DNA of 64,000 nt, taken from Tubiluchus corallicola (Eukaryota > Priapulida > Priapulimorpha > Priapulimorphida > Tubiluchidae). Location: positions 315,017-379,016 of the forward strand of contig JAQGDQ010000101.1 of assembly GCA_030141605.1 (NCBI GenBank), given 5' to 3'. Shown here in pieces: positions 1 through 12,619 of the stretch; the first letter of the stretch is position 1, and the number at the start of each line of letters is the position of its first letter. A program made the translations under genes and the position numbers. The notes beneath the pieces are model-generated. The model saw only the letters and a program-made list of their open reading frames with translations, did not search any database and had not been told where the DNA came from.

Positions 1-1630
1 GCTAGTAGGAAAAGGTAAAAAGGCATATTTCAAGCAAACGTTCAGCAAGTTGTTCGTGATTATTTCATTCAAACATTGTTGACTACTGAAGAGTGTTGCG
101 TTTTTGCATCTGGTACGTGATTCGTTAAAGCTTGGTCGTATTGTGTATGTCGTTGTTGACACATTTACCTTTAAAAGTTATCACAGGCCACAATTTTCAG
201 TTTAGGAAACCATGATAAAGCCCGATTTTTCACTTTCCTAATACATTTCGGTATATAATACACTGTTACATGGTTGGGGCTTCATTTATTCAAAATGAAT
301 GAAGGAATCTACTACAACAATGCACGTTCTTAATTTTTTAAAAAAAAACGAATAATGACAACAGCAAACGTTTCCCATGATTTTCTAATAGAAACCATTT
401 TAAGTGAGAAAAATGGACGGGCCGGACACAAATCATGCTAGTACTTCCATTTTAGTTGCATATCATAATGTGGATACAGAAACTCCTAACTATTCGTAGC
501 TTAAAAGAAGCATTTTACATAGGATTAGAAAAGAGCAATTAGTGCAATGAATAAAGTTACCAAGTGACGAAAAATGCTAGCAATTAATTAAATAAGCTAA
601 GTGATTATAACGTCAGGGCGAAAAAGCATCATTGCCCAATGGTGCACGATGTTACCGTTGTTCCAACAAAAAGCAATCATATAACACCTGTATAAGAAGG
701 AAATAGGACGTTTGGAGTGGAAATTTTCTATTAGGAGGCAAAAACCGAAAAATCGGTTTTGGGAACAGAAGTGCATCAAGTGTCTATGAATAGTACCGTG
801 TAGCATATCAAGTGAAAGGTCTCGATGAAGCGAATCAAATGTGCTACTAAGTGAACTGTTTGACATACTTTTCTGATGTTATATTATGCAATCCCATAAT
901 TATTTTAAAATCGACTAGTATATCTCATTCTTGCCACTCAGTTATGCACGTATTTTTATTTTCTATAAAAGCATTTAGGATATCAATAAAACAATGAACT
1001 CACCTGCTTATTTGAATTTCTTATTTATTTTAAAACAGACTAAGCTATTTTACGCATTGCAATGCCAGGTAAACATGCCAGACTTCCAAAACGCATTTTG
1101 CAATTTTATGAAATTTAACGCATATTGTACGCCACAGAAATGCATAATGTAATAACAAAATTCTAACCGATAATATAGCAACAAGCAGAATAAACGTTAC
1201 TTGGTACAATTTTTTTATATATAGTAAAATAATTTTGATTTTGGAATACGAAACTAGTGCGCATTACCCACGTGACTCATTCGCATCACAACCTTTTATC
1301 GCAATACCGCCAGCCTAATGAGTCAATAAGACAAATGACTACTCAATCTCCGCAAAAGAATTTTGCACACAAGCCAACAACAACCAACACCACATCTCCC
1401 ATGCCACGATACACGCACCACACCACCTAACCGGTATCAACCCTCATCAACCACACTGTAACTGTGTCCACGCATTATTGCCTAACTTTGCAGATATCTC
1501 ATTGAAAGGTGCTGCCACCTTCGTTTTCGGATCATGCACGCATGGGCAGCAGGCTGCTTAGTTTCCCTGCCATTGTTCTCAGTTTGCGCTGTTAAGAGTA
1601 GATGGTCGGGGGCGTGTCAAGTCACCTACC
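1..1630. other. Gene-free AT-rich DNA
   Basis: I see no coding region, RNA gene or recognisable mobile element here. ORFs are short and lack conserved motifs. From about 1375 to 1420 the plus strand becomes rich in CCAC/CCACA words, similar to the CA-rich tract near 1980. Confidence 0.5.
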
Positions 1631-1633
1631 TTT

Positions 1634-1795
1634 ACGGTGAATACTTTAGTAATTCGGGGAATATGTTAATAATACAGTGAATACTTATATTAATATGGTG
1701 AATACGATACTACTAAGGTGAACACCTTAATAATACGGTTAATACGTTAGTAATACATTGAACTCATGTAAAATATATAGTGAATACTGTAGTAA
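1634..1795. repeat. Degenerate minisatellite, unit about 23 bp
   Basis: Imperfect tandem copies of a unit close to ACGGTGAATACTTTAGTAAT occur about seven times, recognisable by the recurring words GGTGAATAC and TTAGTAATAC. Copies have diverged by substitutions and small indels, so the array is old. Confidence 0.6.
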
Positions 1796-1969
1796 TTATG
1801 TGACGTTTGTACGGTGATATGATTACGTTATGTTTACGAATAGCATCGTATGTCTTCAGCTGTGCTGTAGCAATAAAGACGTTTGTGTAATTTGATTAAG
1901 ATCTTCACTGTGTTATGCGCCAAAATTAATTCTCACCCTCTGAAGGCGTAATAACCCATCTTAATCCTA

Positions 1970-2170
1970 ATGCTAGTGCACACGCGATACCATCCACATT
2001 ATGCCACCAACACCATGCCACAATTACCACACCATGCCATGTCTACCACAACAACCACACCAAAATACCCGTACTATGTGATGTGGTGTGACATGGCAGG
2101 AGTAGTGTGGTATGGGTGGTGTGAGGTGGGTGATGTGGCATGGTGTTTGGTGTGGTGTGTTATCCAAAGT
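1970..2170. repeat. Strand-asymmetric CA-rich then TG-rich tract
   Basis: The left half is rich in CCACAC/CCATG words, and from about 2080 the same strand switches to TGGTGTG/CATGG words. The two halves are partly complementary, so the tract could fold into an imperfect hairpin. An ORF across it is a by-product of the biased composition. Confidence 0.5.
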
Positions 2171-2222
2171 GAGATATAAAATTTATGAGTATGTAATGCT
2201 GCCTAGCCTAGTATATATGGTT

Positions 2223-2248
2223 AATAAAATAAAATAAAATAAAATAAA
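2223..2248. repeat. (AAAAT)n microsatellite
   Basis: About five uninterrupted AAAAT units. Confidence 0.85.
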
Positions 2249-2529
2249 TTGGTTGCTATGGTTACTGTTTATCTTAGCAACGACTTTGATAAAAAGGTTA
2301 AACTGAAACAAATTTGGGAAACCTCGATTTCCAACCACGAGCTGATAACAAAATTTATTGTTAACAAAGAGGAGAGGCCGCTGTTGCTATAGTAACAATG
2401 TGAAAATAGTTTACCTTAGCAACTACCTGTAGTACAGGACATTAACCTGTAATCTGTTCGTATATTTTGATAGAAGATAAAGTTCAATATTTGAATTCAA
2501 GTTAATAAAAAAACAGGATAATCAAATTA

Positions 2530-3461
2530 TTAGAAGTCAAGTAGTTTAGACATGCTAGTAGATAACATTAATGATATATGTGGACATGAATTCTCAAAAT
2601 CTGGTTGAGGAATATCAGGGCTCCCAAAATAGCAAGTATCTTCCTTGCCATTGCAACCATCAGGTTGGTCTAACTGAGACACCTGAAAGTGATTATCACC
2701 AAACTTAATTGGGTGTAATGCTCTCCGATGGCCTTGCGTTTTGCAGTGATAGCAAGGTATATCCAATTTGCAGCTCAATGAGTGGGATAATGCAATTAAA
2801 GCAATTTCCGCTTTAATTTCTGGTTTCTTTCTTCTACAGTTTGATAAGTTGCATAAGTTACATTGTTACTGCAAAACACACAAGAACATTTTTTGGAATT
2901 GAAGCATCATTATTTGGTGGCTTAGCTGAAATGCCACTGTTTGCTGGGTTATCTTTATTACTGGATTTATTTTGCTTGTTTTTACTAGCAAATATTTATG
3001 AAATGAAAAATGTTTATCTGCAGCTGTAGTAAAATTAGCCAATAACACACCTGAATGTGCATCAGTTGACCTGCCCGCAGATGCTTTTCAAGAAATTTTG
3101 TGTTCCGAGTATTTAGTTGTGCCATATTTGTGGAGCTGGGTTTGTTATGCTTGGGTAGTCTGTTTGTTATATACTCTGTTTGCTGGCATTGCTGCGTCCG
3201 CAACTGTATATCCTTTGCAACTCTCTGCCAGTGCTGTGAAATACGTATAGGCATTATCTCGGGAGCAAAAAGAGGGCCTGTCAACATGTTTTGCACTTGG
3301 CAGTCTTGGACAATTCTGTTTGGAATCTCTGAATAATAAGTTGTCCAAGCAACGGATCTACACCACGCTATTCTTGATGGCAACATCCATTTCAAGATAA
3401 GGTTCTTGAAGGTATTTTCTTTAAAATTAGGTATAATATCTCTAAAGACACAATGACTCAT
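2530..3461 (-). other. Unassigned ORF-rich segment, possible retroelement debris
   Basis: Two minus-strand ORFs lie here: 2985-3461 (158 residues) and 2530-2778 (82 residues). Open plus-strand frames overlap them. The 82-residue ORF has a CX2CX4H arrangement near its start that resembles part of a zinc knuckle, but the last cysteine is missing. I recognise no family. A frameshifted gag-like remnant is possible and unproven. Confidence 0.25.
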
Positions 3462-4289
3462 TTAGTTTTCACTGTTTATGGTTTATCTCCAGTATGCCAA
3501 ACAGGCTTAGAGCAGTGTCTCTCATTCAGACATAAAACACCTTATAGTCAATCAAAATAAATTTATGACTTTTGCTGGTGGAAGGGAACCATTATATTAC
3601 GAATTAAACCTACTAGAACTGAAAGATATAATATAAATTGGAATTAATCACATTTGTTCACAAATTCAAACATAATTAACACTCTTCCAGTATTGTTTTC
3701 TGATTACTATCGCTATGTTGATGCCACGCATGATTACAACAATAGATTTACAAGGACCAGCGATTACTACAGCGTTTGGAACGTTTAGAAAGGGAAAGAC
3801 GTAAATGAAATACCAGTGGAATCGCCTTTGAAATTATATGAAAAGTGTTGGAATGGTACTTTGGCCCTGTTCTTACATCTATGGCTGAGGTTTTTGTACT
3901 GTATGTGCTCGTCGTGGATGTTTGAATTTACTGTTTCGGCATTTCAATTTTTTAAAGCACAAGAAACCCCTCCACTTACATAGAGATAAAAATATTCGTC
4001 TCGAAATTTTACACCACTTATTTTACACGCAATTTTACTCCTGCCTTTTTGCATGCATGCCTTGCATCGGCCGTAACACTGTATAAAACGTGTAAATTTA
4101 AACTCCCGCGATGACCGTTAGGCGCAGTTTAATGACTGGTCGTTTGAAACAAGTATTGATAACATTAAGTAAAGTATGAAAAATAATCAGAGCATTCGTA
4201 GCATACATGTTCCTAATTAAGTAAAATTTTAAATTACTGTATCTTGTCAATAAATTTAAAAATCTGCTTTTGTCTATTATTATTGAAGG
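3462..4289. other. Gene-free DNA with one dispersed repeat
   Basis: No coding region is recognised. The segment 3844-3960 is repeated in diverged form at about 20937-21058; the rest shows nothing identifiable. Confidence 0.45.
3844..3960 (+). repeat. Dispersed repeat copy 1 (partner at 20937)
   Basis: It starts near the word GTGTTGGA and contains TTGGCCCTGTT, ACATCTATGGCTGAG and TGTTTGAATTTACTGTTTCG, all shared in order with 20937-21058. Similarity stops abruptly on the right. The element type is unknown. Confidence 0.6.
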
Positions 4290-4363
4290 TAGACTTCCTG
4301 TAATGGTCTGAAATTATGTAATGCGTATCTATATTAGAGCTATCTGTCGAGCGATTAGGGGGT

Positions 4364-5785
4364 CTCGCAGGTGGTTGCAGGGCTTTGCAGGTTTTAAGTC
4401 TGCAGCAAATCCCAACATGAAGGCTCAAGTTAAAAAGCTTGAGAGGAGACAGAACACGCATCTGAAACCTGACAGTCCGCCACCAGATTTATATGACACT
4501 TCATGGTATCTTAAGTAGAATTCATGTGCTTATTTTGTCTTTAGTATTATGGTGTGATTCTAGCCAATGTGCTACTTAAACGACTATAGCTAAGAACAAT
4601 TTTTATGTCAGGTGGCCCAGAACAATTGTACCGAAGTTCAGATTACAATAATATTAACAGCATGTGTCATAACAATGTCAGTTATAATCATCAGTGTTGC
4701 CGTGTAAATCCTTTAATACAAGGGACAAAAGTATAAACAAATCAAACAGTTTACGTCATGGTCTTCATCACAGGAAATAAAACATTGATAAAGATTCGTT
4801 GCTAAAACAAAATGTAACTTAATTCTGTGAATTACGGTCCATGTATCTGGAACTTCCTTAAAGAGAAAGTGTACAATTGCCGTGCAGAGCCGTTCGATGC
4901 ATAGTAACTAAAGGCAAAAATCGCTGAGTGCTGGGAGCGAGGAAGTGAGAAACAGTGTCAGCTGTTGGAATAAATGCCTTCGTCTACTTTGTGAAGTTGG
5001 CGGACGCCTAGAGCTCTTGCTGGAAAATTTAACAATAGTGATACAATTTTTTTCCAGCTCTTAAATTTTTTATTTATTTATGTAAAGCATATCTATCTTT
5101 GGGTAACTTTAAGGATTGTCCTAAAGTTTTAGAATTTATATAAATATCTGTATCATCGACTATAAAATATTTTTCATAATGTCGCCATCAAAACTTAAGC
5201 ACATTTTTTTAGGCCACTATATATATTTTATTGTGCAATTATAGGTTACCAGATGATCTTGTAATATCATTCATACTTGTATATGAAGCATCTTAGGCAT
5301 TTTTTTCTTAAGTAAATGATTTTGAAATAAACGATTTCCCTTGCTGGGGGTCAAACTGCTAGTCAGACTGGAAAGAAATAGTTGCGCATTTATACCTAGA
5401 AAAGGCAAAACAAAACACAAGTAACGAGAATCATATTTTTGCAAGAAAGACATTCTCAGTTTTTTCAAAGATTCACGAAGGAGTATTTTTTAAATGATGA
5501 ATGAGTTTGAGATGATAATAGTCGTACTCACGATTTGTTAAAGATAAAGGGACTGATTTCGAACGTGAAGGCAAAGAGCATTTCGTGCTGAATTCTATGA
5601 TTTTTTATTTGCCATTTAAGGTACATACTTATTTTTGAAACTGCTTAATTTTTTGTGTCATTGTAGTTGACATTTGTAGGTTTTATTCAATTGTCGCAGC
5701 ATCATGCAAAACCTCTGTTGAGCATGGCAAACTGGTACTGAGAATGGCTATGAATCTAGGGCCTCCAAGCACATTTTAGGATACA
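4364..5785 (+). repeat. 1,422-bp tandem repeat, copy 1
   Basis: First unit of a head-to-tail array, starting CTCGCAGGTGG. Copy 1 is joined on its left to sequence (4290-4363) that also precedes the diverged relative at 23.7 kb, so it marks the original edge of the repeat. The unit carries a 65-codon minus-strand ORF (5271-5468) that recurs only because the DNA is duplicated. No protein or RNA family is recognised. Confidence 0.85.
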
Positions 5786-7207
5786 CTCGCAGGTGGTTGC
5801 AGGGCTTTGCAGGTTTTAAGTCTGCAGCAAATCCCAACATGAAGGCTCAAGTTAAAAAACTTGAGAGGAGACAGAACACGCATCTGAAACCTGACAGTCC
5901 GCCACCAGATTTATATGACACTTCATGGTATCTTAAGTAGAATTCATGTGCTTATTTTGTCTTTAGTATTATGGTGTGATTCTAGCCAATGTGCTACTTA
6001 AACGACTATAGCTAAGAACAATTTTTATGTCAGGTGGCCCAGAACAATTGTACCGAAGTTCAGATTACAATAATATTAACAGCATGTGTCAGAACAATGT
6101 CAGTTATAATCATCAGTGTTGCCGTGTAAATCCTTTAATACAAGGGACAAAAGTATAAACAAATCAAACAGTTTACGTCATGGTCTTCATCACAGGAAAT
6201 AAAACATTGATAAAGATTCGTTGCTAAAACAAAATGTAACTTAATTCTGTGAATTACGGTCCATGTATCTGGAACTTCCTTAAAGAGAAAGTGTACAATT
6301 GCCGTGCAGAGCCGTTCGATGCATAGTAACTAAAGGCAAAAATCGCTGAGTGCTGGGAGCGAGGAAGTGAGAAACAGTGTCAGCTGTTGGAATAAATGCC
6401 TTCGTCTACTTTGTGAAGTTGGCGGACGCCTAGAGCTCTTGCTGGAAAATTTAACAATAGTGATACAATTTTTTTCCAGCTCTTAAATTTTTTATTTATT
6501 TATGTAAAGCATATCTATCTTTGGGTAACTTTAAGGATTGTCCTAAAGTTTTAGAATTTATATAAATATCTGTATCATCGACTATAAAATATTTTTCATA
6601 ATGTCGCCATCAAAACTTAAGCACATTTTTTTAGGCCACTATATATATTTTATTGTGCAATTATAGGTTACCAGATGATCTTGTAATATCATTCATACTT
6701 GTATATGAAGCATCTTAGGCATTTTTTTCTTAAGTAAATGATTTTGAAATAAACGATTTCCCTTGCTGGGGGTCAAACTGCTAGTCAGACTGGAAAGAAA
6801 TAGTTGCGCATTTATACCTAGAAAAGGCAAAACAAAACACAAGTAACGAGAATCATATTTTTGCAAGAAAGACATTCTCAGTTTTTTCAAAGATTCACGA
6901 AGGAGTATTTTTTAAATGATGAATGAGTTTGAGATGATAATAGTCGTACTCACGATTTGTTAAAGATAAAGGGACTGATTTCGAACGTGAAGGCAAAGAG
7001 CATTTCGTGCTGAATTCTATGATTTTTTATTTGCCATTTAAGGTACATACTTATTTTTGAAACTGCTTAATTTTTTGTGCCATTGTAGTTGACATTTGTA
7101 GGTTTTATTCAATTGTCGCAGCATCATTCAAAACAGCTGTTGAGTCTGGCAAACTGGTACTGAGAATGGCTATGAATCTAGGGCCTCCAAGCACATTTTA
7201 GGATACA
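5786..7207 (+). repeat. 1,422-bp tandem repeat, copy 2
   Basis: Nearly identical to copy 1 over the whole unit, with only scattered single-base differences (for example AAAAAG to AAAAAA just after the start). Such identity means very recent duplication or gene conversion. Confidence 0.85.
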
Positions 7208-8623
7208 CTCGCAGGTGGTTGCAGGGCTTTGCAGGTTTTAAGTCTGCAGCAAATCCCAACATGAAGGCTCAAGTTAAAAAACTTGAGAGGAGACAGAACA
7301 CGCATCTGAAACCTGACAGTCCGCCACCAGATTTATATGACACTTCATGGTATCTTAAGTAGAACTCATGTGCTTATTTTGTCTTTAGTATTATGGTGTG
7401 ATTCTAGCCAATGTGCTACTTAAACGACTATAGCTAAGAACAATTTTTATGTCAGGTGGCCCAGAACAATTCTATCGAAGTTCAGATTACAATAATATTA
7501 ACAGCATGTGTCAGAACAATGTCAGTTATAATCATCAGTGTTGCCGTGTAAATCCTTTAATACAAGGGACAAAAGCATAAACACAGTTTACGTCATGGTC
7601 TTCATCACAGGAAATAAAACATTGATAAAGATTCGTTGCTAAAACAAAATATAACTTAATTCTGTGAATTACGGTCCATGTATCTGGAACTTCCTTAAAG
7701 TGAAAGTGTACAATTGCCGCGCAGAGCCGTTTGATGCAAAGTAACTAAAGGCAAAAATCGCTGAGTGCTGGGAGCGAGGAAGTGAGAAACAGTGTCAGCT
7801 GTTGGAATAAATGCCTTCGTCTACTTTATGAAGTTGGCGGACGCCTAGAGCTCTTGCTGGAAAATTTAACAATAGTGATACAATTTTTTTTCCAGCTCTT
7901 AGTTTTTTATTTATTTATGTAAAGCATATCTATCTTTGGGTAACTTTAAGGATTGTCCTAAAATTTTAGTATTTATATAAATATCTGTATCATCGACTAT
8001 AAAATATTTTTCACAATGTCGTCATCAAAACTTCAGCACATTTTTTTACGCCACTATATATATTTTATTGTGCAATTATAGGTTACCAGATGATCTTGTA
8101 ATGTCATTCATACTTGTATATGAAGCATCTTAGGGATTTTTTTTCTTAAGCAAATGATTTTGAAATAAACGATTTCCATTGCGGGGGGTCAAACTGCTAG
8201 TCAGACTGGAAAGAAATAGTTGCGCATTTATACCTAGAAAAGGCAAAACAAAACACAAGTAACGAGAATCATATTTTTGCAAGAAAGACATTCTCAGTTT
8301 TTTCAAAGATTCACGAAGGAGCATTTTTTAAATAATGAATGAGTTTGAGATGATAATAGTCGTACTCACGATTTGTTAAAGATAAAGGGACTGATTTCGA
8401 ACGTGAAGGCAAAGAGCATTTCGTGCTGAATTCTATGATTTTTTATTTGCCATTTAAGGTACATACTTATTTTTGAAACTGCTTAATTTTTTGTGCCATT
8501 GTAGTTGACATTTGTAGGTTTTATTCAATTGTCGCAGCATCATTCAAAACCTCTGTTGAGTCTGGCAAACTGGTAACGAGGATGGTTATGAATCTAGGGC
8601 CTCCAAGCACATTTTAGGATACA
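7208..8623 (+). repeat. 1,416-bp tandem repeat, copy 3
   Basis: Third unit, slightly more diverged. It lacks a few bases relative to copies 1 and 2 (for example near 7580) and carries several substitutions. The unit boundary word CTCGCAGGTGG recurs at 8624. Confidence 0.85.
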
Positions 8624-9138
8624 CTCGCAGGTGGTTGCAGGGCTTTGCAGGTTTTAAGTCTGCAGCAAATCCCAACATGAAGGCTCAAGTTAAAAAACTT
8701 GAGAGGAGACAGAACACGCATCTGAAACCTGACAGTCCGCCACCAGATTTATATGACACTTCATGGTATCTTAAGTAGAACTCATGTGCTTATTTTGTAT
8801 TTAGTATTATGGTGTGATTCTGGCCAATGTACTACTTAAACGATTATAGCTAAGAACAATTAGTATGCTAGGTGACCCAGAACAATTCTATCGAAGCTCA
8901 GATTACAATAATATTAACAGCATGTGTCAGAACAATGTCAGTTATAATCATCAGTGTTGCCGTGTAAATCCTTTAATACAAGGGACAAAAGCATAAACAA
9001 ATCAAACAGTTTACGTCATGGTCTTCATCACAGGAAATAAAACATTGATAAAGATTCGTTGCTAAAACAAAATGTAACTTAATTCTGTGAATTACGACAC
9101 ATGTATCTGGTACTTGCTTAAAGAGAAAGTGTACAATT
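8624..9138 (+). repeat. Truncated fourth copy of the tandem repeat
   Basis: About 515 bp matching the start of the unit. The match then jumps across an internal deletion to AAATAAACGATTTTCATTGCGGG, which in full units lies some 450 bp further on. The array ends here. Confidence 0.8.
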
Positions 9139-9915
9139 TAAAATAAACGATTTTCATTGCGGGTGGAATGTTATTATTATGTGTAGAAGTATAATAAAAA
9201 TGAGTTTAGACTAAGTGAAAAAAAATTGTGATAAATAGTTATGAAATTGCGTCCATACTACTTTTTCAATTCGAACATTTCTCAATTGCATATAAGCCAC
9301 TCTCACAGAATCTTCATCAGAATTTACTGTGAAAGCCTTATCATAACTGAGAAACTATAAAGTTCACATTAAACACTACCCAGCGGTTTATCTTACTTAG
9401 CGCAGCTTCATCAAATTAAGTAAGGTGACGTTATGGTCATTATCAGAAATGGAAAATTTTCGTCATTTGTGCCATGGCAGTGTAACTCAAAAACCTGACT
9501 GCTTGCTTTTTTTCAATGAGGATGTTACATGGCTACAAGTTAGCTTGCAAACTCAAATGGGGGATTTGAAGATGAGGCTGATGTTATTGGTTCAACCAAA
9601 GAGGAAAAGGTGACACGTCTTAAATCCCTATAATATATATAGGTCGGTGGGTTTGCATTACTTCGCCACTTAACTACATGATATTCGAAATAATTCAGCC
9701 TCCTTTCTGCCAGTTCGAGACCTCTTTCCCAGATATTATATCGTCAGATAAACCAAATTTCAGTTCATAAACCTAAGTAGTATTAAGATCAATCCAGACA
9801 AATGGCCTCTCAGGCTTTATCAACGTGTTCTATCTCACCTGTAAGACAATTAAATGCGTAAATATGGCAAGCTCATTTATAAGGATGAAAATGTTGAAGG
9901 TGATGAAGACTCACA
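9139..9915 (+). repeat. Repeat tail shared with 24600-25530
   Basis: Two blocks have diverged counterparts. The block 9150-9450 (words TATGAAATTGCG, CTCAATTGCATATAAGCCAC, CATAACTGAGAAACTATAAAG) matches 24605-24870. The block 9640-9880 (words GATATTCGAAATAATTCAG, GCTTTATCAACGTGTTCTA, GGCAAGCTCAT) matches 25310-25530. Order is conserved, so one long repeat family underlies both loci. The ORF at 9425-9613 has no recognised motif. Confidence 0.6.
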
Positions 9916-9919
9916 TAGT

Positions 9920-10560
9920 ATTGTTGCAGTCAAATTATTCAACACTTTAATTAAGCAATTTCTTTGTATGGCAGCGAAGTGTGGGGACATTTTAGTACAA
10001 ACCTTTCTAATGTGTTTTCACGATATACTGCAACTGAAGCATTGAATCTGAAACTATGTCATAGATTACAAAAGGTGAACTGTAAAACTATAAAGAATGC
10101 AGCACGAGCCGAGTTGGGACAATATCCTCTCTGTGCTGATATAATATGCCATTGCTATAAGCTTCTGGTTGCACGTGGTGTATATGTGGGTTAAATTTGT
10201 TAAAGATATCTTAAGCTCTACCAGACTTAGACAGATCTGGGATAATAAGGAAAGTAACAATGTAAACAAGATATATAGCAAAAGCTTAAACTAAAACTTG
10301 AAAGTAAGTTTTTGTTCAAATGGAGAGATGATGACAATAGAGCACCTAATGATAAAAATCCATGGAAGGAAATAAATTGAGAATCTGTTGCAAAATAAAA
10401 ATCTTATGTTATTGAGAATTACTTCCTCACCAACACCTTGTCCTCTGAAACTAAAACAGCTTTTCGTAAACTACAAATGAGTACCCATTTTCTAGCCATT
10501 GAAACAGGAAGGCATCACAAACCGTATAAGTTACGGATAAACGAAAGAATTGTAAACATT
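9920..10560 (+). pseudogene. LINE reverse transcriptase C-terminal relic
   Basis: Translation in shifting frames gives the post-RT part of a non-LTR retrotransposon ORF2. Around 9950-10190 the motif YGSEVWG is followed by a leucine-rich stretch and RAELGQYPLCADIICHCYK, and around 10440-10550 there is a segment with HFLAIETGRHH. These patterns are typical of the C-terminal domain of CR1/Jockey-like LINEs. At least two frameshifts and a stop break it. Confidence 0.6.
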
Positions 10561-11282
10561 TGAAGATGAATTACACATTGATATATTGTCACTGAAGAGT
10601 CTGGACTCTGCACGTCGTCTTCATCAGACTCTTGCATATCTTCCTCCTCTGACACTAGTTCATCAGGCTGAGTTGAAGAATCTAGAGTAGCTGTTTTTCC
10701 GTACAGCATATCATAAGTACAACAATGCTGATAATCAATAATTTATACAATTTGCTGAATTAATAATGACAAAATTACCGGGTCCACTCCCGAAAATGAA
10801 CAATCAGTATGCTGTGACAAGCATGCGACGCAATTGGCTGTTGAGTTTGAGTTTGGCAGTTTTTGTTTGATGAATTCAAGATGGTTTGATATCATCAAAC
10901 TTTGTTTGTGAAACTAAAACTGGCAATCTAGCTTGAAATCTAGCTAGCGAAAAAAACTGATCATCTAAATGGCACTTAAACCGTACCATGCACATCCTCT
11001 ATATAATAAGTGCATCAACATGTTTAAGATAAGTCAGTGTTTCCTTGCATATTAAGATGAAATGAAAAGCTTTGGCTGATGGATAAGATCACTCTAAGCT
11101 ATTGCTACTGTATATAACTTGGTCATTGCTCTTTAGCACGTGCGACTAATTTGATGCACACGTTTAACGAATTAGTAGCTTTGATACATCAGCTTTCCAG
11201 TACATGTACAGCTCCACCCACTGGACCAATCAGCTCCCAGTCTAAGTTAGCCGATTAGAGCCAGATTTCATCTCAAACGGGC
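10561..11282. other. Gene-free DNA
   Basis: No recognisable gene. The minus-strand ORF 10515-10709 includes an acidic, Glu/Asp/Ser-rich run (complement of 10585-10680) but has no family signature and overlaps the end of the LINE relic. A CCAAT-type word occurs near 11225. Confidence 0.4.
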
Positions 11283-11398
11283 AAGGCAGCAGAAGACCAT
11301 TGCTAGGCTTCCATGTCAGCAGAAGACCATTGCTAGGCTTTCATATCAGCAAAGGACTGTAGCTACACTTTCAAGTCAGCAGATGACAGTTGCTAGGT
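11283..11398. repeat. Minisatellite, 30-bp unit, four copies
   Basis: The word CAGCAGAAGACCATTGCTAG and variants recur at 11287, 11317, 11347 and 11377. The first two copies are nearly identical and the last two diverged. The period is exactly 30 bp. Confidence 0.85.
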
Positions 11399-12464
11399 AA
11401 AGTCTAGAGATAGGGTGATTGCATACCTAAAAATAAGTACTGCAGCAGAGCTCAAAATAGTAGGCATGAACAGTATATAAGATGCTGTTGGAGCTAGCAG
11501 TGACAGTTAGAACGACTTTTCAGGTTTTCTGCAGCTTTTTAATTTTTCGCAAAATTGGACACGAAGTTCTGTCATAGGATTTAATAATTTTTACTAATGC
11601 GCATTTCAAACTGTAAGACATTTTGCTACAATTACTGGAATTTCTCAATGCCGTGTTTTGGACTTTTTTACATTTTTTCGGATAAAATGGAGCGAACACT
11701 AAACCAAGATTTAGCAATGAACTATTGGATTATTACCAGAAAATAATTTGGATTAATCCGTGTGATTAATTAAACATTCAAATCATCAGTTGGATTAATA
11801 TTTTGAAAAACGACAGAGTGCTCAAAATTACAGTATTTGGATTACATGTATTTGGACTACCATTGCGGATATAACTAGTGCACGGATTACATACAGTGTG
11901 GATCAGACATATTTGGCTTTCCATCACAGATTGGATTACTGAACAGACTGGTAACTACGACATGTTGGTGAGTGAGGCAAAAATTTATTACACTGCACAT
12001 TATTGATTGTATTGGCCCACCCACTTCTTTAATGGTGTGTATGCTAAGGGGATTGGTTAAAACATCCCAGACATAATTCATCATAATCGATAAGTAGCAG
12101 TTGTCATGTTACTAATAAAAAAGATTCATTCGGATTCGAACTCGTTTTTCTCTCATATCGTCGACGTTGACACTAATTTTTGCTGCAGTTGTAGTACTGT
12201 AGAATACCTTGTAGTAGTTGCAGTATTGTAGTATTTGCTGCTGTTGTAGTATTGTAGACTGATTTTGTTTCTATTCCTAAGGGCGAAATTCTTGTTTTGC
12301 TATTCCAGTTTAGTGACATTCATTCTATCAAGTAGATAAGCCAGTAGAATGTACTTCTACTATAGCACAAAACAAAAAGATATAAGGAGAATTTAACGAG
12401 AAGATTTCCGCTATTGACTAAAAATCGAGAAGACCGAATACGCCGAGAACAAATCACCAAATGA
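11399..12464. other. Gene-free DNA, possible promoter-like or LTR-like tract
   Basis: No coding sequence. A TATATAAG word lies at about 11474 and an AATAAA word at about 12113, and 12180-12260 is TTGTAGTA-rich low complexity. This could be the leader or LTR region of the degraded gypsy relic to the right, but I find no second LTR copy to prove it. Confidence 0.3.
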
Positions 12465-12619
12465 TTAGGAATGAGATCACCAGATGAATACATGCAAAAA
12501 ACTGGCACAACCGCGAGATGCTAGATTGTATGTAAGAAACCAGTACAAACTCAAATTGTATGACTAGTCAATCTGACAAGGTTGTAATATATTGCCGACA
12601 ACGAATGGCCGAAAAAAAA

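Noticed and set aside
5271-8324. A 65-residue minus-strand ORF conserved at 5271, 6693 and 8130
   Set aside because: Its conservation follows from DNA-level duplication of the 1,422-bp unit; the peptide has no family signature.
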